64,000 nt of DNA, taken from positions 62,001 through 126,000 of the forward strand of contig NZ_JAHZQZ020000011.1 in the NCBI RefSeq assembly GCF_019449275.2. Reading direction: 5' to 3'. The notes below the pieces were generated by a model that did not search any database, was not told where the DNA came from, and saw nothing but the letters and a program-made list of their open reading frames with translations. Shown here one piece after another: positions 1 through 8,572 of this stretch. The position numbers and the translations under genes were made by a program. Source of the DNA: Microbacterium sp. HD4P20. GTDB lineage: Bacteria > Actinomycetota > Actinomycetes > Actinomycetales > Microbacteriaceae. Position 1 is the first letter of the stretch, and each line of letters starts with the position of its first letter.

Positions 1-366
1 GGGTGAGGCGCCGAAGAGCCCGACGAGGCCGGGGGTCACGAGGTAGCCCACCAGCGCCAGCACCGCGCCGATGCCCAGCGCCAGCCACATCCCGTCGATG
101 CCGACCGACACCGCGCGCGATGGGTCGCCCGCGCCGAAGCGGCGTGCGACGGCCGGCGTCGTCGAGTAGGCGAGGAACACCATGAGCCCGACAATGGTCT
201 GCAGCACGGCCGACGCGATGCCCAGGCCGGCCAGTGGCTCGATGCCCAGGTGACCCACCAGCGCCGAGTCGACGATGAGGAACAGCGGCTCGGCGACGAG
301 CGCACCCAGCGCCGGGACGGCCAGCCGCAGGATGTCGCGATTCAGCGTGTCTGGCGCACTCGTCAC
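1..366 (-). CDS. MATE family efflux transporter (DinF-like), N-terminal part, cut by window edge
   Basis: The reverse strand reads open from a GTG at 366 to the window edge, giving 122 residues. Two strongly hydrophobic segments surround the phrases DSALVGHLG and GLGIASAVLQT, which are typical of the first helices of MATE/DinF multidrug and toxin extrusion proteins; a short loop with RRFGAGDP follows. MATE proteins are inner-membrane antiporters that expel drugs or metabolites using an Na+ or H+ gradient. Only about a quarter of the expected length (roughly 440 residues) is present, so substrate cannot be guessed. The gene is divergent from the M13 peptidase, with a repeat array between them. 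No strong Shine-Dalgarno sequence is seen before the GTG, so the start is moderately sure. Confidence 0.8.
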   Translation of the reverse strand, partial: MTSAPDTLNRDILRLAVPALGALVAEPLFLIVDSALVGHLGIEPLAGLGIASAVLQTIVGLMVFLAYSTTPAVARRFGAGDPSRAVSVGIDGMWLALGIGAVLALVGYLVTPGLVGLFGASP

Positions 367-713
367 CCTCCCGAGCCTACGAGCCCTCGCCCCTCTCTCC
401 CCTCTCCCGTGTGCCCCTCTCTCCTCTCTCCTCTCTCCTGTGCCCCCTTCTCGCCGAGCATGTGGGTTTCCCACCGAGCATGTGGGTTTCCCACCGAGCA
501 TGTGGCACATGGTCGGTGCGGGAGGCACATGGTCGGCGCAAAACCGACATGGTCGGTGCAGGAGGCACATGGTCGGCGCGAAACCGACATGGTCGGTGCA
601 GGAGGGACATGGTCGGTGCAGGGGGCACATGGTCGGCGCAAACCGACATGGTCGGCGCGGGAGGGACATGGTGGCGGGAAGAGGTGCGGCTCGGGGCGGC
701 TAACCTGGAACGC
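367..713. other. Intergenic region with pyrimidine tract and repeat array
   Basis: This 347-bp gap between divergent genes opens with a C/T-rich stretch on the top strand (about 388-455, CTCTC-type runs), then holds the 20-bp-period repeat array described separately. Near its right end TAACCT at 701-706 could be a -10 box 7 bp before the ATG of the M13 peptidase, implying a leaderless transcript. Reading frames run through the repeats, but none starts with a ribosome binding site or looks like a protein. Confidence 0.7.
454..680. repeat. Tandem array of 20-bp units (CATGGTCGG and GAGCATGTGGG families)
   Basis: Three units beginning CCGAGCATGTGGG start at 454, 474 and 494. Then ACATGGTCGG recurs at 507, 527, 547, 567, 587, 607, 627 and 646, with a degenerate ninth copy at 666; the period is 20 bp, with one 19-bp step. 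The spacers alternate between GGAGGC-like and AAACCG-like. Several units are short palindromes: CCGAC-ATG-GTCGG at 544-556 and 584-596, and GTGGG-TTT-CCCAC in the first family. The units touch without unique spacers, so this is not a CRISPR. Function is unknown; it could be a variable-number repeat, a protein-binding array or a transcription terminator region. Confidence 0.85.
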
Positions 714-2678
714 ATGACCGATGCCCCCCGCTCCGGTCTCGCGCTCGAGGAGCTGAGCGCCGAGATCCGCCCTCAGGACGATCTTTTCCGCCACGTGAAC
801 GGTGCGTGGCTGGAACGCACCGACATCCCGGACGACAAGGCGCGGTGGGGCTCGTTCCATCTCATCGCCGAGCAGGCTGAGAAGGACGTCCACGCGATCG
901 TCATGGAGTCCACGGATGCCGAGGCCGGCACCGAGACCCGTAAGATCGGCGATCTCTACACGAGCTTCATGGACACCGAGCGCATCAACGAGCTCGGGGC
1001 AGCCCCGCTGGCCGGCCTCCTGTCCCGTGTGGACGAGATCAGCGACATCGCCGGGTTCCTGCGCACGACGGGCGAGCTCGAGCGCGACGGCGTCGCCGCG
1101 CTGATCCACTTGTACGTCGAGCCCGACCCCGGCAACCCGCAGCGGTACGTGCCATTCTTCATCCAGGGCGGGCTTTCGCTCCCGGACGAGAGCTACTACC
1201 GTCTCGACAACTTCGAGCCCACCCGCACCGCGTTTCGCGCGCACGTGCAGAAGATGCTCGAGCTGGCGGGTGTGGCCGACGCGGAGGCATCCGCTGATCG
1301 CATCTTCGCGCTCGAGACGGAGCTTGCCACCCACCACTGGGACAACGTCGCCAGCCGCGATGCCGTCAAGACGTACAACCTGATGTCGTGGGACGACCTC
1401 CAGACGCTCGCGGGCGCCGACCTGGGCCCGTGGCTGGAAGGCGCCGCCGCCGAGCACGCCGCGGCGTTCGCCGAGGTCAACGTGTATCAGCCGAGCTTCT
1501 TCGAGGGGCTCGGGTCACTGCTGGTCGAGGACCGCCTCGAGGACTGGAAGGCGTGGCTGCGCTTCGCCGCCGTGCACTCGGCCGCCGCCTTCCTCTCGGA
1601 GGAGTTCGTCGCCGAGAACTTCGCGTTCTACGGCACGCAGCTCACCGGCGTGCCGGTCAACCGCGAGCGCTGGAAGCGGGGCGTGAGCCTGGCCGAGGCC
1701 GCCATGGGCGAGGCCATCGGCCGTGTCTACGTCGAGCGTCACTTCCCGCCCGCGGCGAAGGAGGCGATGGACGAGCTGGTCGCGAACCTCATCGAGGCCT
1801 ACCGCCAGTCGATCACCGACCTCGAGTGGATGAGCCCCGAGACGCGCGAGCGCGCGCTGGCCAAGCTCGACGCCTTCACGCCGAAGATCGGCTACCCCGT
1901 GAAGTGGAAGGACTACTCGACGCTCGAGATCGCGGCCGACGACCTCGTCGGCAACGTGCGTCGCGCGCACGTGTGGGAGCACGATCGCCAGCTCGCCAAG
2001 GTGGGCCAGCCGATCGACCGCGATGAGTGGTACATGACCCCGCAGACGGTCAACGCGTACTACAACCCGCTGATGAACGAGATCGTCTTCCCGGCCGCGA
2101 TCCTGCAGTACCCGTTCTTCGAGGCCGATCGTGACGCCGCCGCCAACTACGGCGGCATCGGTGCGGTCATCGGCCATGAGATCGGTCACGGCTTCGACGA
2201 CCAGGGCAGCCGCTTCGACGGCGACGGCTCGCTGCGCGACTGGTGGACCGACGCCGACCGCGAAGCGTTCGAGGAGCGCACGAAGAACCTCATCGCCCAG
2301 TTCGACGCGCTGGTTCCGCAAGGCCTCGCCGAAGAGAACCACGTCAACGGCGCCCTCACGATCGGCGAGAACATCGGCGACCTCGGCGGCCTCGGCATCG
2401 CGATCAAGGCGTACCACCTGCACGCGTCGCGCGCCGGTGACCCCGAGATCGACGGGCTCACGGGCATCCAGAGACTCCTCCTGAGCTGGGGGCAGATCTG
2501 GCAGCAGAAGGGACGGGATGCCGAGACCATCCGCCTGCTGACGATCGACCCGCATTCGCCCAACGAATTCCGCTGCAATCAGATCGTGCGCAACATCGAC
2601 GCGTTCTACGATGCATTCGGGGTCACCGAATCCGACGCGCTGTGGCTCGACGCCGACCAGCGCGTCACCATCTGGTGA
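714..2678 (+). CDS. pepO: M13 family zinc metallopeptidase (PepO/neprilysin-like)
   Basis: A 654-residue protein, normal length for the bacterial PepO branch of the neprilysin family, which cleaves oligopeptides with a single zinc ion. The zinc motif HEIGH lies near residues 488-492, followed by FDDQGSRFD; NAYYNP upstream and GENIGDLGG downstream (third ligand Glu) are the other family signatures. No signal peptide or membrane anchor is visible, so it is probably cytoplasmic. The ATG at 714 was chosen because the open frame further upstream is repeat DNA and the protein begins with a normal TDAPRSGL stretch here. A TAACCT box at 701-706 suggests a leaderless mRNA. The next gene follows after 63 bp in the same direction. 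Confidence 0.93.
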   Translation: MTDAPRSGLALEELSAEIRPQDDLFRHVNGAWLERTDIPDDKARWGSFHLIAEQAEKDVHAIVMESTDAEAGTETRKIGDLYTSFMDTERINELGAAPLAGLLSRVDEISDIAGFLRTTGELERDGVAALIHLYVEPDPGNPQRYVPFFIQGGLSLPDESYYRLDNFEPTRTAFRAHVQKMLELAGVADAEASADRIFALETELATHHWDNVASRDAVKTYNLMSWDDLQTLAGADLGPWLEGAAAEHAAAFAEVNVYQPSFFEGLGSLLVEDRLEDWKAWLRFAAVHSAAAFLSEEFVAENFAFYGTQLTGVPVNRERWKRGVSLAEAAMGEAIGRVYVERHFPPAAKEAMDELVANLIEAYRQSITDLEWMSPETRERALAKLDAFTPKIGYPVKWKDYSTLEIAADDLVGNVRRAHVWEHDRQLAKVGQPIDRDEWYMTPQTVNAYYNPLMNEIVFPAAILQYPFFEADRDAAANYGGIGAVIGHEIGHGFDDQGSRFDGDGSLRDWWTDADREAFEERTKNLIAQFDALVPQGLAEENHVNGALTIGENIGDLGGLGIAIKAYHLHASRAGDPEIDGLTGIQRLLLSWGQIWQQKGRDAETIRLLTIDPHSPNEFRCNQIVRNIDAFYDAFGVTESDALWLDADQRVTIW

Positions 2679-2741
2679 CGCCGATCCGCTGAACACCCCG
2701 AACCCGAGACCACCTGGGGACACAGAACCGGAAGGAAGCCC

Positions 2742-3659
2742 GTGGGCACTGAGCCCAGAAGGGATGCGGAGTCGCTGCGGGGGTCGCGACGAAGCATCAG
2801 CAGAAGGCCGCCGAGGAGGGCAGCGGCCGGACGCCGCTCATTCACGTCGACGCTGAAGGCGCTCGACGACCTCGCCACGTCCGGCGCGAAGATCTCGGTG
2901 CGCATCACCGACCTCGACCGCGGCACGTCGGTGCTCGCCGGCGACGATTTCGTCACGCTCCCGGTCGCGGGCCTCGGCGTGGTGCCGCTGCTGATCGAGG
3001 TCGCCGCGGCGTTCGAGTCCGGGCAGCTCGAGCCGCTCGAGATCATGGACCGCTCGCAGCTGGACCTCGTCACAGTCGCGGGGGTGTGGCAGCATCTCAA
3101 GGCGCCGGCGCTCCCGCTGTCGGACTTGGCCGTGCTGACGGCATCCACCGGCGACGCGCTTGCCGCCAACGCTCTGCTCGCACGCGTCGGCCTGCCGGCC
3201 GTGCGCGCCCGCATCGAGCAGCTCGGCCTGGCGCGGTCGGCACTGCTGGACCGCTTCCGCGACGAGCGCGGTCCCGACGACGCGCCGCACTTCGCGCTCG
3301 GGTCGGCGCGCGAGCTCGCCGAGGTCTTCGCCGCGCTCGTGAACTCGCAGGTCGTGTCGCCTGGGGTGAGCGCCCAGGTCGCGGAATGGCTGAGTCTCAA
3401 CCACGACCTGTCGCTCGTGGCATCCGCGACCGGCCTCGATCCGTTCTCGCACGAGAACGACGAGCACGGTCTGCTCTTCATCAACAAGACGGGCCGGGAT
3501 GCCGGCATCCGGGTCGAAGCGGGCGTGCTGGCAGGACCGCGGGCCGGAGTGTCGTACGCGCTCATCGTGTGCTTCGACGACCTGTCGATCTACCACCGGA
3601 TGCGGGCTCACGATGCGTTCCGCACCCTGGGTGTCGACCTCATGGAGTACGTGTTCTGA
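2742..3659 (+). CDS. Class A beta-lactamase-like protein lacking the catalytic SxxK motif
   Basis: A 305-residue protein starting at GTG 2742, with GGAAGG 6 bp upstream. The overall pattern follows the class A beta-lactamase/serine hydrolase fold: a helix-entry segment TLPVAGLGVVPLL, a segment TASTGDALAANALL where the SDN loop would lie, and NKTG before the last strand. The SxxK nucleophile/base pair is replaced by AGLG/V residues and SDN reads GDA, so two of three active-site motifs are lost while KTG remains. There is a basic, Arg-rich N-terminus but no clear signal peptide. It is probably a non-catalytic homologue, perhaps a ligand-binding or structural protein. It should not be read as a resistance gene. 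Confidence 0.75.
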   Translation: MGTEPRRDAESLRGSRRSISRRPPRRAAAGRRSFTSTLKALDDLATSGAKISVRITDLDRGTSVLAGDDFVTLPVAGLGVVPLLIEVAAAFESGQLEPLEIMDRSQLDLVTVAGVWQHLKAPALPLSDLAVLTASTGDALAANALLARVGLPAVRARIEQLGLARSALLDRFRDERGPDDAPHFALGSARELAEVFAALVNSQVVSPGVSAQVAEWLSLNHDLSLVASATGLDPFSHENDEHGLLFINKTGRDAGIRVEAGVLAGPRAGVSYALIVCFDDLSIYHRMRAHDAFRTLGVDLMEYVF

Positions 3660-3671
3660 CGCGCGGACGCA

Positions 3672-3703
3672 GGTGGCTGCGGCCCTCGCGGACCGCAGCC
3701 ACC
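3672..3703. terminator. Bidirectional hairpin between convergent genes
   Basis: GGTGGCTGCGG (3672-3682) pairs perfectly with CCGCAGCCACC (3693-3703) around a 10-nt loop. It lies between the stop at 3659 and the end of the convergent esterase gene. There is no U-tract, as is usual in high-GC actinobacteria. Confidence 0.65.
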
Positions 3704-3709
3704 ATGCTG

Positions 3710-6187
3710 TCAGCGACCGCGCGGGGTCGCAGGCCCGGAGGACGCACCCTCCGACGTTCCGACCAGGTTCGTCGCCGTCACGCTGAACGTCGCGCCCGCC
3801 GCCGCGTCCGTCACGCGGCAGGTGACCGCGCGCGTCTGGCAGACGATGTCGCCGCCCGCGTCCCGGACGGTGTAGCCCGTGAGGGGCGACTCGGACTTCG
3901 CCGGCCTCCAGTGCACCCGCGTCCCCGCGGGCGATACGGCCGCGCGCACCGACGTCGGGGCATCCGGGCCGGCCAGCACGTGCTCTCCCGCGGCGACGGT
4001 GAGGGTGCTGCTGAGCGAGCCCCGACGCAGCGTGACGTCGGTCGGTCCGTCCGTCGTCACGACCACGGCGGCGGGCGCCGACTGATCGAGTGCGGCGCGG
4101 TCCAGGTCGATCGTCAGTGCCGCGACGTTGGACGCATCCACCTCGATCCGGTTGCCCGGTGCCACCTCGGCGATAGCGACGAGCTGCTGGTCGCGCACCT
4201 GCACGGTGCGTCCGTCGATGACCGTCGTCTCGTCGGTCAGCCGCGGCTCGAAGACCACGGTGTCCATCACGAGCGAGCGGGCATCGACGCGACTCCAGCG
4301 GGCGGTGGCATCGCGGGGCTCCAGCCCGTCGAGCCAGTACGCGCGGTCCACCGGCATCCCGAGGTCGACGCGCTCGTCACCCGGCTCCCACCGGAAGGCG
4401 ATGTCGGCGGGGTTCGCCTCGCGGGTCCTGGCGGGATCGAGGTACTCGGCGACGTCGCTCCAGCCGATCCGGGTGCCGAGCATGCCGTGATCGGCGCCCT
4501 CGTAGTAGTGGGCGCGGTACGGGATGCCGGCTGCCTCGGCCGCTCGATCCCAGCGCTGCGTGTTGCCCAGCGCGATGTCGCGGCTGCCGGAGTCCATGAA
4601 GGTGTGCAGGTCGCCCAGGTTCTCCAGGCGCAGCTCGGCGCCTTCGCGGTCTCGCTGGCCCGCAGAGTTGTAGTACCCGGCGCCCGACACGATGGCGCCG
4701 CCGGCGAAGAGGTCCGGGTGCGTGGTGAGGAACCGCGTGGCTCCTACGCCGCCCATCGAGAATCCGCCGATCACCGTGCGGTCGGGATCGATCGAGAACG
4801 CGTCGGCCGTGCGGGCCCACGCCTCCCACACGTCCAGCTCACCGTGGTTGATGTACCACGTCGACAGCCCCCGGCCCATCGGGCTGAGACAGATCGACCC
4901 GCGCTCCTCGCACATCGGGAGGTACACCGAGTCCTTGTGGTCTCCGGCGAACCCGTTGTGGTTGGCGTCGCCGCCGTGCAGCAGGATCGTCAGCGGCGCG
5001 GGCGACTCGGGCGTGTACGAGGCGGGCACGTACACCGTGTACGGCTGCACGCGACCCCAGAACGTCGCCGGGAGTACCTGGGGCCCCGGGCTCTTGCGGG
5101 CGCCCGGGTCGCGTCCCTGGGCGATCTCGACACTCGAGACGTACCAGCGCGTCGAGTACCCGGTCGGGATCGTCTCGGCGGTGCTCGCGCCCGACTGCAG
5201 CGCGGCCCAGTCCACGTCGAGCGAGAAGTCGGCCATCGAGCCCTCGCGCAGCTGCTCGGATTGGCGGCCGTTGTTCCACTGCGTGGACGAGTCTCGGTAA
5301 CCGCCGACGAGATGCGGCTCGTCGGCGACGTCGCGGAAGGCAGCGTTGTAGATCCGGGTCCCCTCCGCAGTCTCGGGGGCGGGCGCGAAGGCCGTGCCCT
5401 CGGCGTCGGCGACGCCGCCGGCGAGCCGCACCCTCCAGTTGCCGTCCACCGGGAGCGCGTCATGCGGAACGGCCACGACGAACGAACGTGCGGCGGCATC
5501 GACACTGAGGGTGCCCCCGACAGACGCCACCGAGATGCGGTCGCCGGTCTCGGCATCGGTCAGCCACGCCCCGCGCGACGACACGACCAGGGCCGAGTCG
5601 ATGCCCGGTGAGTGGGCGCCAGCCTGCGCGGGCCACTCCGCCACGCCGGTCGTGGCATCCGCATCGGTGTCGAACGTCCACGCCGCGATCGGCACGTCCG
5701 CGTCGACGAGCGTGTTCCAGTCGACGCGCCAGTACGTGTTCGCGGCATCCGTCGCGATCGCGGCGCGGAAGATGTCGGCCCCGTTCGACGCGGCCGCCTC
5801 ATCGAGGTAGGTGAAGGCGCCCGTGCCGGTGTCGTCGTACAGCCAGTCGCTCCACAGCAGGGTCCCGTCGTCGATCCGGCTCGTACCGGATGTGCGGGGG
5901 AACGCCTCGGAGAATCCCCAGGCCGCCGGCACCGGCAGCTCGGGTTCGGGCGCGAGCGCGGCAGCGGGCATGCCGTCGGGCAGCCCGGTGCTCGGGCCGG
6001 TCGCGACGGCGATCTGCGATAACCCCGGTGCATCGGGGGTGCCCGAGGCGTAGGCGGCGGTGGCGGGAGTCATCGCACCGGCTGCGAGCGCGGCGACGGC
6101 GCCGGTGGCGCCGGCCCACCTCCAGCGTCCGGCTGACGGATGCTGGGAGGTATGGCGTGAGCCGGTCCAGCGGAGGGGACTGTTCAT
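3710..6187 (-). CDS. Secreted alpha/beta-hydrolase esterase with N-terminal beta-sandwich and C-terminal Fn3-like domain
   Basis: An 825-residue exported protein. The ATG at 6187 is preceded by GAAGGA at good spacing; an in-frame ATG 12 codons earlier has no such site. Residues about 1-55 form a signal peptide with a basic start and an Ala-rich core ending near TPATAAYAS. The next 300 residues look like a beta-sandwich carbohydrate-binding or glycosidase-associated domain. The esterase domain carries PLTILLHGG and the nucleophile elbow GFSMGG (Ser near residue 477), with ADHG supplying the likely His. The last 90 residues resemble a fibronectin type III domain. It may release substrates from plant polysaccharide or lignin esters, but the substrate is inferred only. 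A perfect 15-bp palindrome lies upstream at 6219-6233. Confidence 0.75.
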   Translation of the reverse strand: MNSPLRWTGSRHTSQHPSAGRWRWAGATGAVAALAAGAMTPATAAYASGTPDAPGLSQIAVATGPSTGLPDGMPAAALAPEPELPVPAAWGFSEAFPRTSGTSRIDDGTLLWSDWLYDDTGTGAFTYLDEAAASNGADIFRAAIATDAANTYWRVDWNTLVDADVPIAAWTFDTDADATTGVAEWPAQAGAHSPGIDSALVVSSRGAWLTDAETGDRISVASVGGTLSVDAAARSFVVAVPHDALPVDGNWRVRLAGGVADAEGTAFAPAPETAEGTRIYNAAFRDVADEPHLVGGYRDSSTQWNNGRQSEQLREGSMADFSLDVDWAALQSGASTAETIPTGYSTRWYVSSVEIAQGRDPGARKSPGPQVLPATFWGRVQPYTVYVPASYTPESPAPLTILLHGGDANHNGFAGDHKDSVYLPMCEERGSICLSPMGRGLSTWYINHGELDVWEAWARTADAFSIDPDRTVIGGFSMGGVGATRFLTTHPDLFAGGAIVSGAGYYNSAGQRDREGAELRLENLGDLHTFMDSGSRDIALGNTQRWDRAAEAAGIPYRAHYYEGADHGMLGTRIGWSDVAEYLDPARTREANPADIAFRWEPGDERVDLGMPVDRAYWLDGLEPRDATARWSRVDARSLVMDTVVFEPRLTDETTVIDGRTVQVRDQQLVAIAEVAPGNRIEVDASNVAALTIDLDRAALDQSAPAAVVVTTDGPTDVTLRRGSLSSTLTVAAGEHVLAGPDAPTSVRAAVSPAGTRVHWRPAKSESPLTGYTVRDAGGDIVCQTRAVTCRVTDAAAGATFSVTATNLVGTSEGASSGPATPRGR

Positions 6188-6218
6188 CGTGGTCCTTCCT
6201 TCGTCGTTGAGGGAAAAC

Positions 6219-6233
6219 ATCAACTAAGTTGAT
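6219..6233. promoter_or_regulatory. Perfect 15-bp palindromic operator
   Basis: ATCAACT-A-AGTTGAT, arms of 7 bp, lies 32 bp upstream of the esterase start and directly before its ribosome binding region. The same half-site recurs upstream of the ABC importer at 61115-61143. The symmetry suits a MarR- or TetR-type dimer; the regulator is not identified. Confidence 0.6.
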
Positions 6234-6357
6234 ATTGCGACCCGAAGCTACTGGCTCGGAGGGGTCGCCGTCAACGCTGAGAAGCGACGCGGCGGGTCAG
6301 GTGACGGGGGATGACGCGGCGTTAGCGTGGCCGGAGGGCATCGAGTAGCCTCGCAGG

Positions 6358-7470
6358 GTGTCTACGCCGCCGTACCGTGCCGACATCGTCGGCAGCTTTC
6401 TCCGCCCGTCCGCCCTCGCCGAAGCCCGTCGCCGGTTCGCCGACGGACAGATCGACGCCGAGGCGCTGCGCGTCGCGGAAGACACCGCCATCGCCGAACT
6501 GGTCGTGCAAGAAGCCGATGCCGGCCTCAAGCTCGCGACCGACGGCGAGTTCCGCCGCTCGTGGTGGCACTTCGACTTCTTCGGACTGCTCGACGGCGTC
6601 GACATCGTCGAGCTGGATCACGGCATCCAGTTCCAGGGCGTGCAGACCCGGCCGCGCGGCATCGAGATCAGCGACAAGATCGGCTTCAGCGACACCCACC
6701 CGTTCCTCGAGCACTTCCGCTCGCTCAAGAGCCTGCTCGAGCGCACCACCGGCGCCGTGCCGAAGTTCAGCATCCCTGCGCCCACCGTGCTCGACTTCCG
6801 GCTCGAGCCGGGCCACATCGCCGAGTCGGCCTACGACGGTCGCGACGCCATCGTCGACGACCTCGTCCAGGCGTACCGCGACGCGGTCGCCGCGTTCTAC
6901 GATGCCGGCGCCCGCTACCTGCAGTTCGACGACACCGCGTGGGCCTACCTCTGCTCGGACGTCGAGCTCGAGAAGGCTCGTGACCGCGGCATCCGCACCG
7001 ACGGCATCGCCGAGCGCTACGCGACGATGCTCAACCGCATCCTCGAAGGCAAGCCCGACGACCTGGTCGTCACGACCCACGTGTGCCGCGGCAACTTCCG
7101 CTCGACGTGGATCTCATCCGGCGGCTACGAGCCGGTGGCCGAGCAGCTGCTGGGCAACACCGCCTACGACGGGTACTTCCTCGAGTACGACAGCGAGCGC
7201 GCCGGTGGCTTCGAGCCGCTGCGGTTCCTCCCCGAGGGTGACAAGACGGTCGTGCTCGGGCTCATCACGTCCAAGAGCGGTGAGCTGGAAGACGTGGATG
7301 CCGTCAAGCAGCGCATCGACGAGGCCGCGACCTTCGCTCCGCTCGAGCAGCTGGCGCTGAGCCCGCAGTGCGGCTTCGCCTCGACCGAGGAGGGCAACGT
7401 CCTCACCGAGACCGAGCAGTGGGCCAAGGTGCGCGAGGTCGTCGACATCGCCGCTGACGTCTGGCGCTGA
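6358..7470 (+). CDS. MetE-like (cobalamin-independent) methionine synthase family protein
   Basis: A 370-residue single-domain relative of the C-terminal half of MetE (YxjG/YxjH type). Members transfer a methyl group to a thiol bound by zinc. The zinc ligands are visible: His241 and Cys243 in THVCRGNF, a Glu in LEYDSERAG, and Cys338 in SPQCGFAS. It starts at GTG 6358, exactly 6 nt after TAGCCT (6346-6351), with no Shine-Dalgarno sequence, so the mRNA is probably leaderless. It stands alone but lies next to the O-demethylation and ring-cleavage genes. An attractive but unproven role is to take methyl groups from 5-methyltetrahydrofolate made by the LigM enzymes. The stop codon lies inside a 13-bp tandem repeat. 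Confidence 0.82.
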   Translation: MSTPPYRADIVGSFLRPSALAEARRRFADGQIDAEALRVAEDTAIAELVVQEADAGLKLATDGEFRRSWWHFDFFGLLDGVDIVELDHGIQFQGVQTRPRGIEISDKIGFSDTHPFLEHFRSLKSLLERTTGAVPKFSIPAPTVLDFRLEPGHIAESAYDGRDAIVDDLVQAYRDAVAAFYDAGARYLQFDDTAWAYLCSDVELEKARDRGIRTDGIAERYATMLNRILEGKPDDLVVTTHVCRGNFRSTWISSGGYEPVAEQLLGNTAYDGYFLEYDSERAGGFEPLRFLPEGDKTVVLGLITSKSGELEDVDAVKQRIDEAATFAPLEQLALSPQCGFASTEEGNVLTETEQWAKVREVVDIAADVWR

Positions 7471-7497
7471 CGTCTGGCGCTGACGTCTGGCGCTGAC
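7453..7497. repeat. 13-bp tandem repeat overlapping a stop codon
   Basis: GCTGACGTCTGGC is present three and a half times (7453, 7466, 7479 and a partial copy at 7492). Because 13 is not a multiple of three, copy 1 is read as Ala-Asp-Val-Trp and copy 2 supplies the TGA stop at 7468-7470. It is probably a recent slippage duplication at the gene end. Confidence 0.85.
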
Positions 7498-7554
7498 CCC
7501 GGCGTTTCGCCTCGGTCGCTGCGCTCCCTCGCTCGACGACCGGACTCGCCGGGG

Positions 7555-8520
7555 TCAGTGCCCAGGGGCGTCGACGACGGGCGTGCCGTGGGTGTGGAAG
7601 GTCTCGATCGTCTTCATGCCCCAGGCCTGACCCTTCTTGCGCTCGGCCTCGCTCCACTCGACCACGGGCTGATCCGGGTCGAGCAGGAGCCGCGCACCGG
7701 CCTGCGCGAACTCGATGCGGTTGCCGCCCGGCTCCCACACGTACAGGAAGAATGTCTGGTTGATGGCGTGCTTGTGTGGGCCGGACTCGATGTGGATGCC
7801 GTTCTCGAGAAAGATGTCGGCGGCTTTGAGGATGTCTTCGCGCGTGTCGGGGGCGAACGCGATGTGGTGCAGGCGGTTGCCATGCTTGGTCCAGTCGTCG
7901 GAATACACGACGTCGTAGGACTTCAGGGAGAAGTGGAACCACCACGCGGCGAACTTGCCGGTGTCGAGGCGGATCCGCTCTGACTCTCGCATCCCGAGCG
8001 CCGTCGCGAGGAACTCGCCGTTGGCCTCGACGTCCTTCGCGAGGTAGTTGATGTGGTCGAGGCGCCGTGCGTTGACGCCGCGGCCAGGGAACCGCGACGC
8101 CTGGTTCTTCAGCGCCGGGCGGTCCTCATCGCCGGCGACGTAGCGCTCGGTGTCGTAGTGGATGCCCATGGAGTGGCCGTCGGGGTCGCGGAACAGGAAG
8201 GTCCGGCCCGTTCCGATCTCGCCGTCCACCCATCCCTCGCCGAGGCCCGCGGACTCGATCGCCGCCACACGGCGCTCCAGCGCCTCGTGCGACGAGGCCC
8301 GGAACGACGTGCGGCCGACGCCCGCGGCATCCGACGCCGTCAGCTTGATCGTGTAGAGCTGGTACTCGTCCCACGTGCGCAGGTAGACCGAGTCGCCTTC
8401 TTCGGCGACGACGCGCATCGCGAGCAGCTCTTCGAAGAACCAGCGGCTCTCGGCGGGCTTCGGCGTGAGCAGCTCGACGTTGGCGAGGTGGGCGACGTCG
8501 AAAGACGTGTGAGCGGTCAT
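7555..8520 (-). CDS. Two-domain VOC-type extradiol ring-cleavage dioxygenase
   Basis: A 321-residue member of the vicinal-oxygen-chelate (catechol 2,3-dioxygenase) family. The C-terminal domain has the iron triad: His156 in LDHINYL, His218/219 in LHHIAFAP and Glu270 in NRIEFAQ. Its spacing is close to that of classical catechol 2,3-dioxygenase (153/214/265). The ATG at 8520 has AGAGAGGA upstream. It ends the galB-galC-galD operon, 52 bp after galD. Known gallate and protocatechuate 4,5-dioxygenases belong to the unrelated LigB family, so this enzyme appears to replace GalA. Its substrate is therefore predicted to be gallate or 3-O-methylgallate from context, not from sequence. The family assignment is firm, the substrate is not. 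Confidence 0.88.
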   Translation of the reverse strand: MTAHTSFDVAHLANVELLTPKPAESRWFFEELLAMRVVAEEGDSVYLRTWDEYQLYTIKLTASDAAGVGRTSFRASSHEALERRVAAIESAGLGEGWVDGEIGTGRTFLFRDPDGHSMGIHYDTERYVAGDEDRPALKNQASRFPGRGVNARRLDHINYLAKDVEANGEFLATALGMRESERIRLDTGKFAAWWFHFSLKSYDVVYSDDWTKHGNRLHHIAFAPDTREDILKAADIFLENGIHIESGPHKHAINQTFFLYVWEPGGNRIEFAQAGARLLLDPDQPVVEWSEAERKKGQAWGMKTIETFHTHGTPVVDAPGH

Positions 8521-8572
8521 GGGGCGTCCTCTCTGACGGGGATGTGCGAAGAATGCGGCGGGATGGATGCGG

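Noticed and set aside
454..680. CRISPR array
   Set aside because: The repeat units are contiguous with a 20-bp period and have no unique spacers of 30-40 bp; no cas genes are present.
411..713. Long N-terminal extension of the M13 peptidase through the repeat array
   Set aside because: The open frame there encodes only repeat-derived residues, has no ribosome binding site, and the family N-terminus fits ATG 714.
2742..3659. Antibiotic resistance beta-lactamase
   Set aside because: The catalytic Ser-x-x-Lys and SDN motifs are missing.
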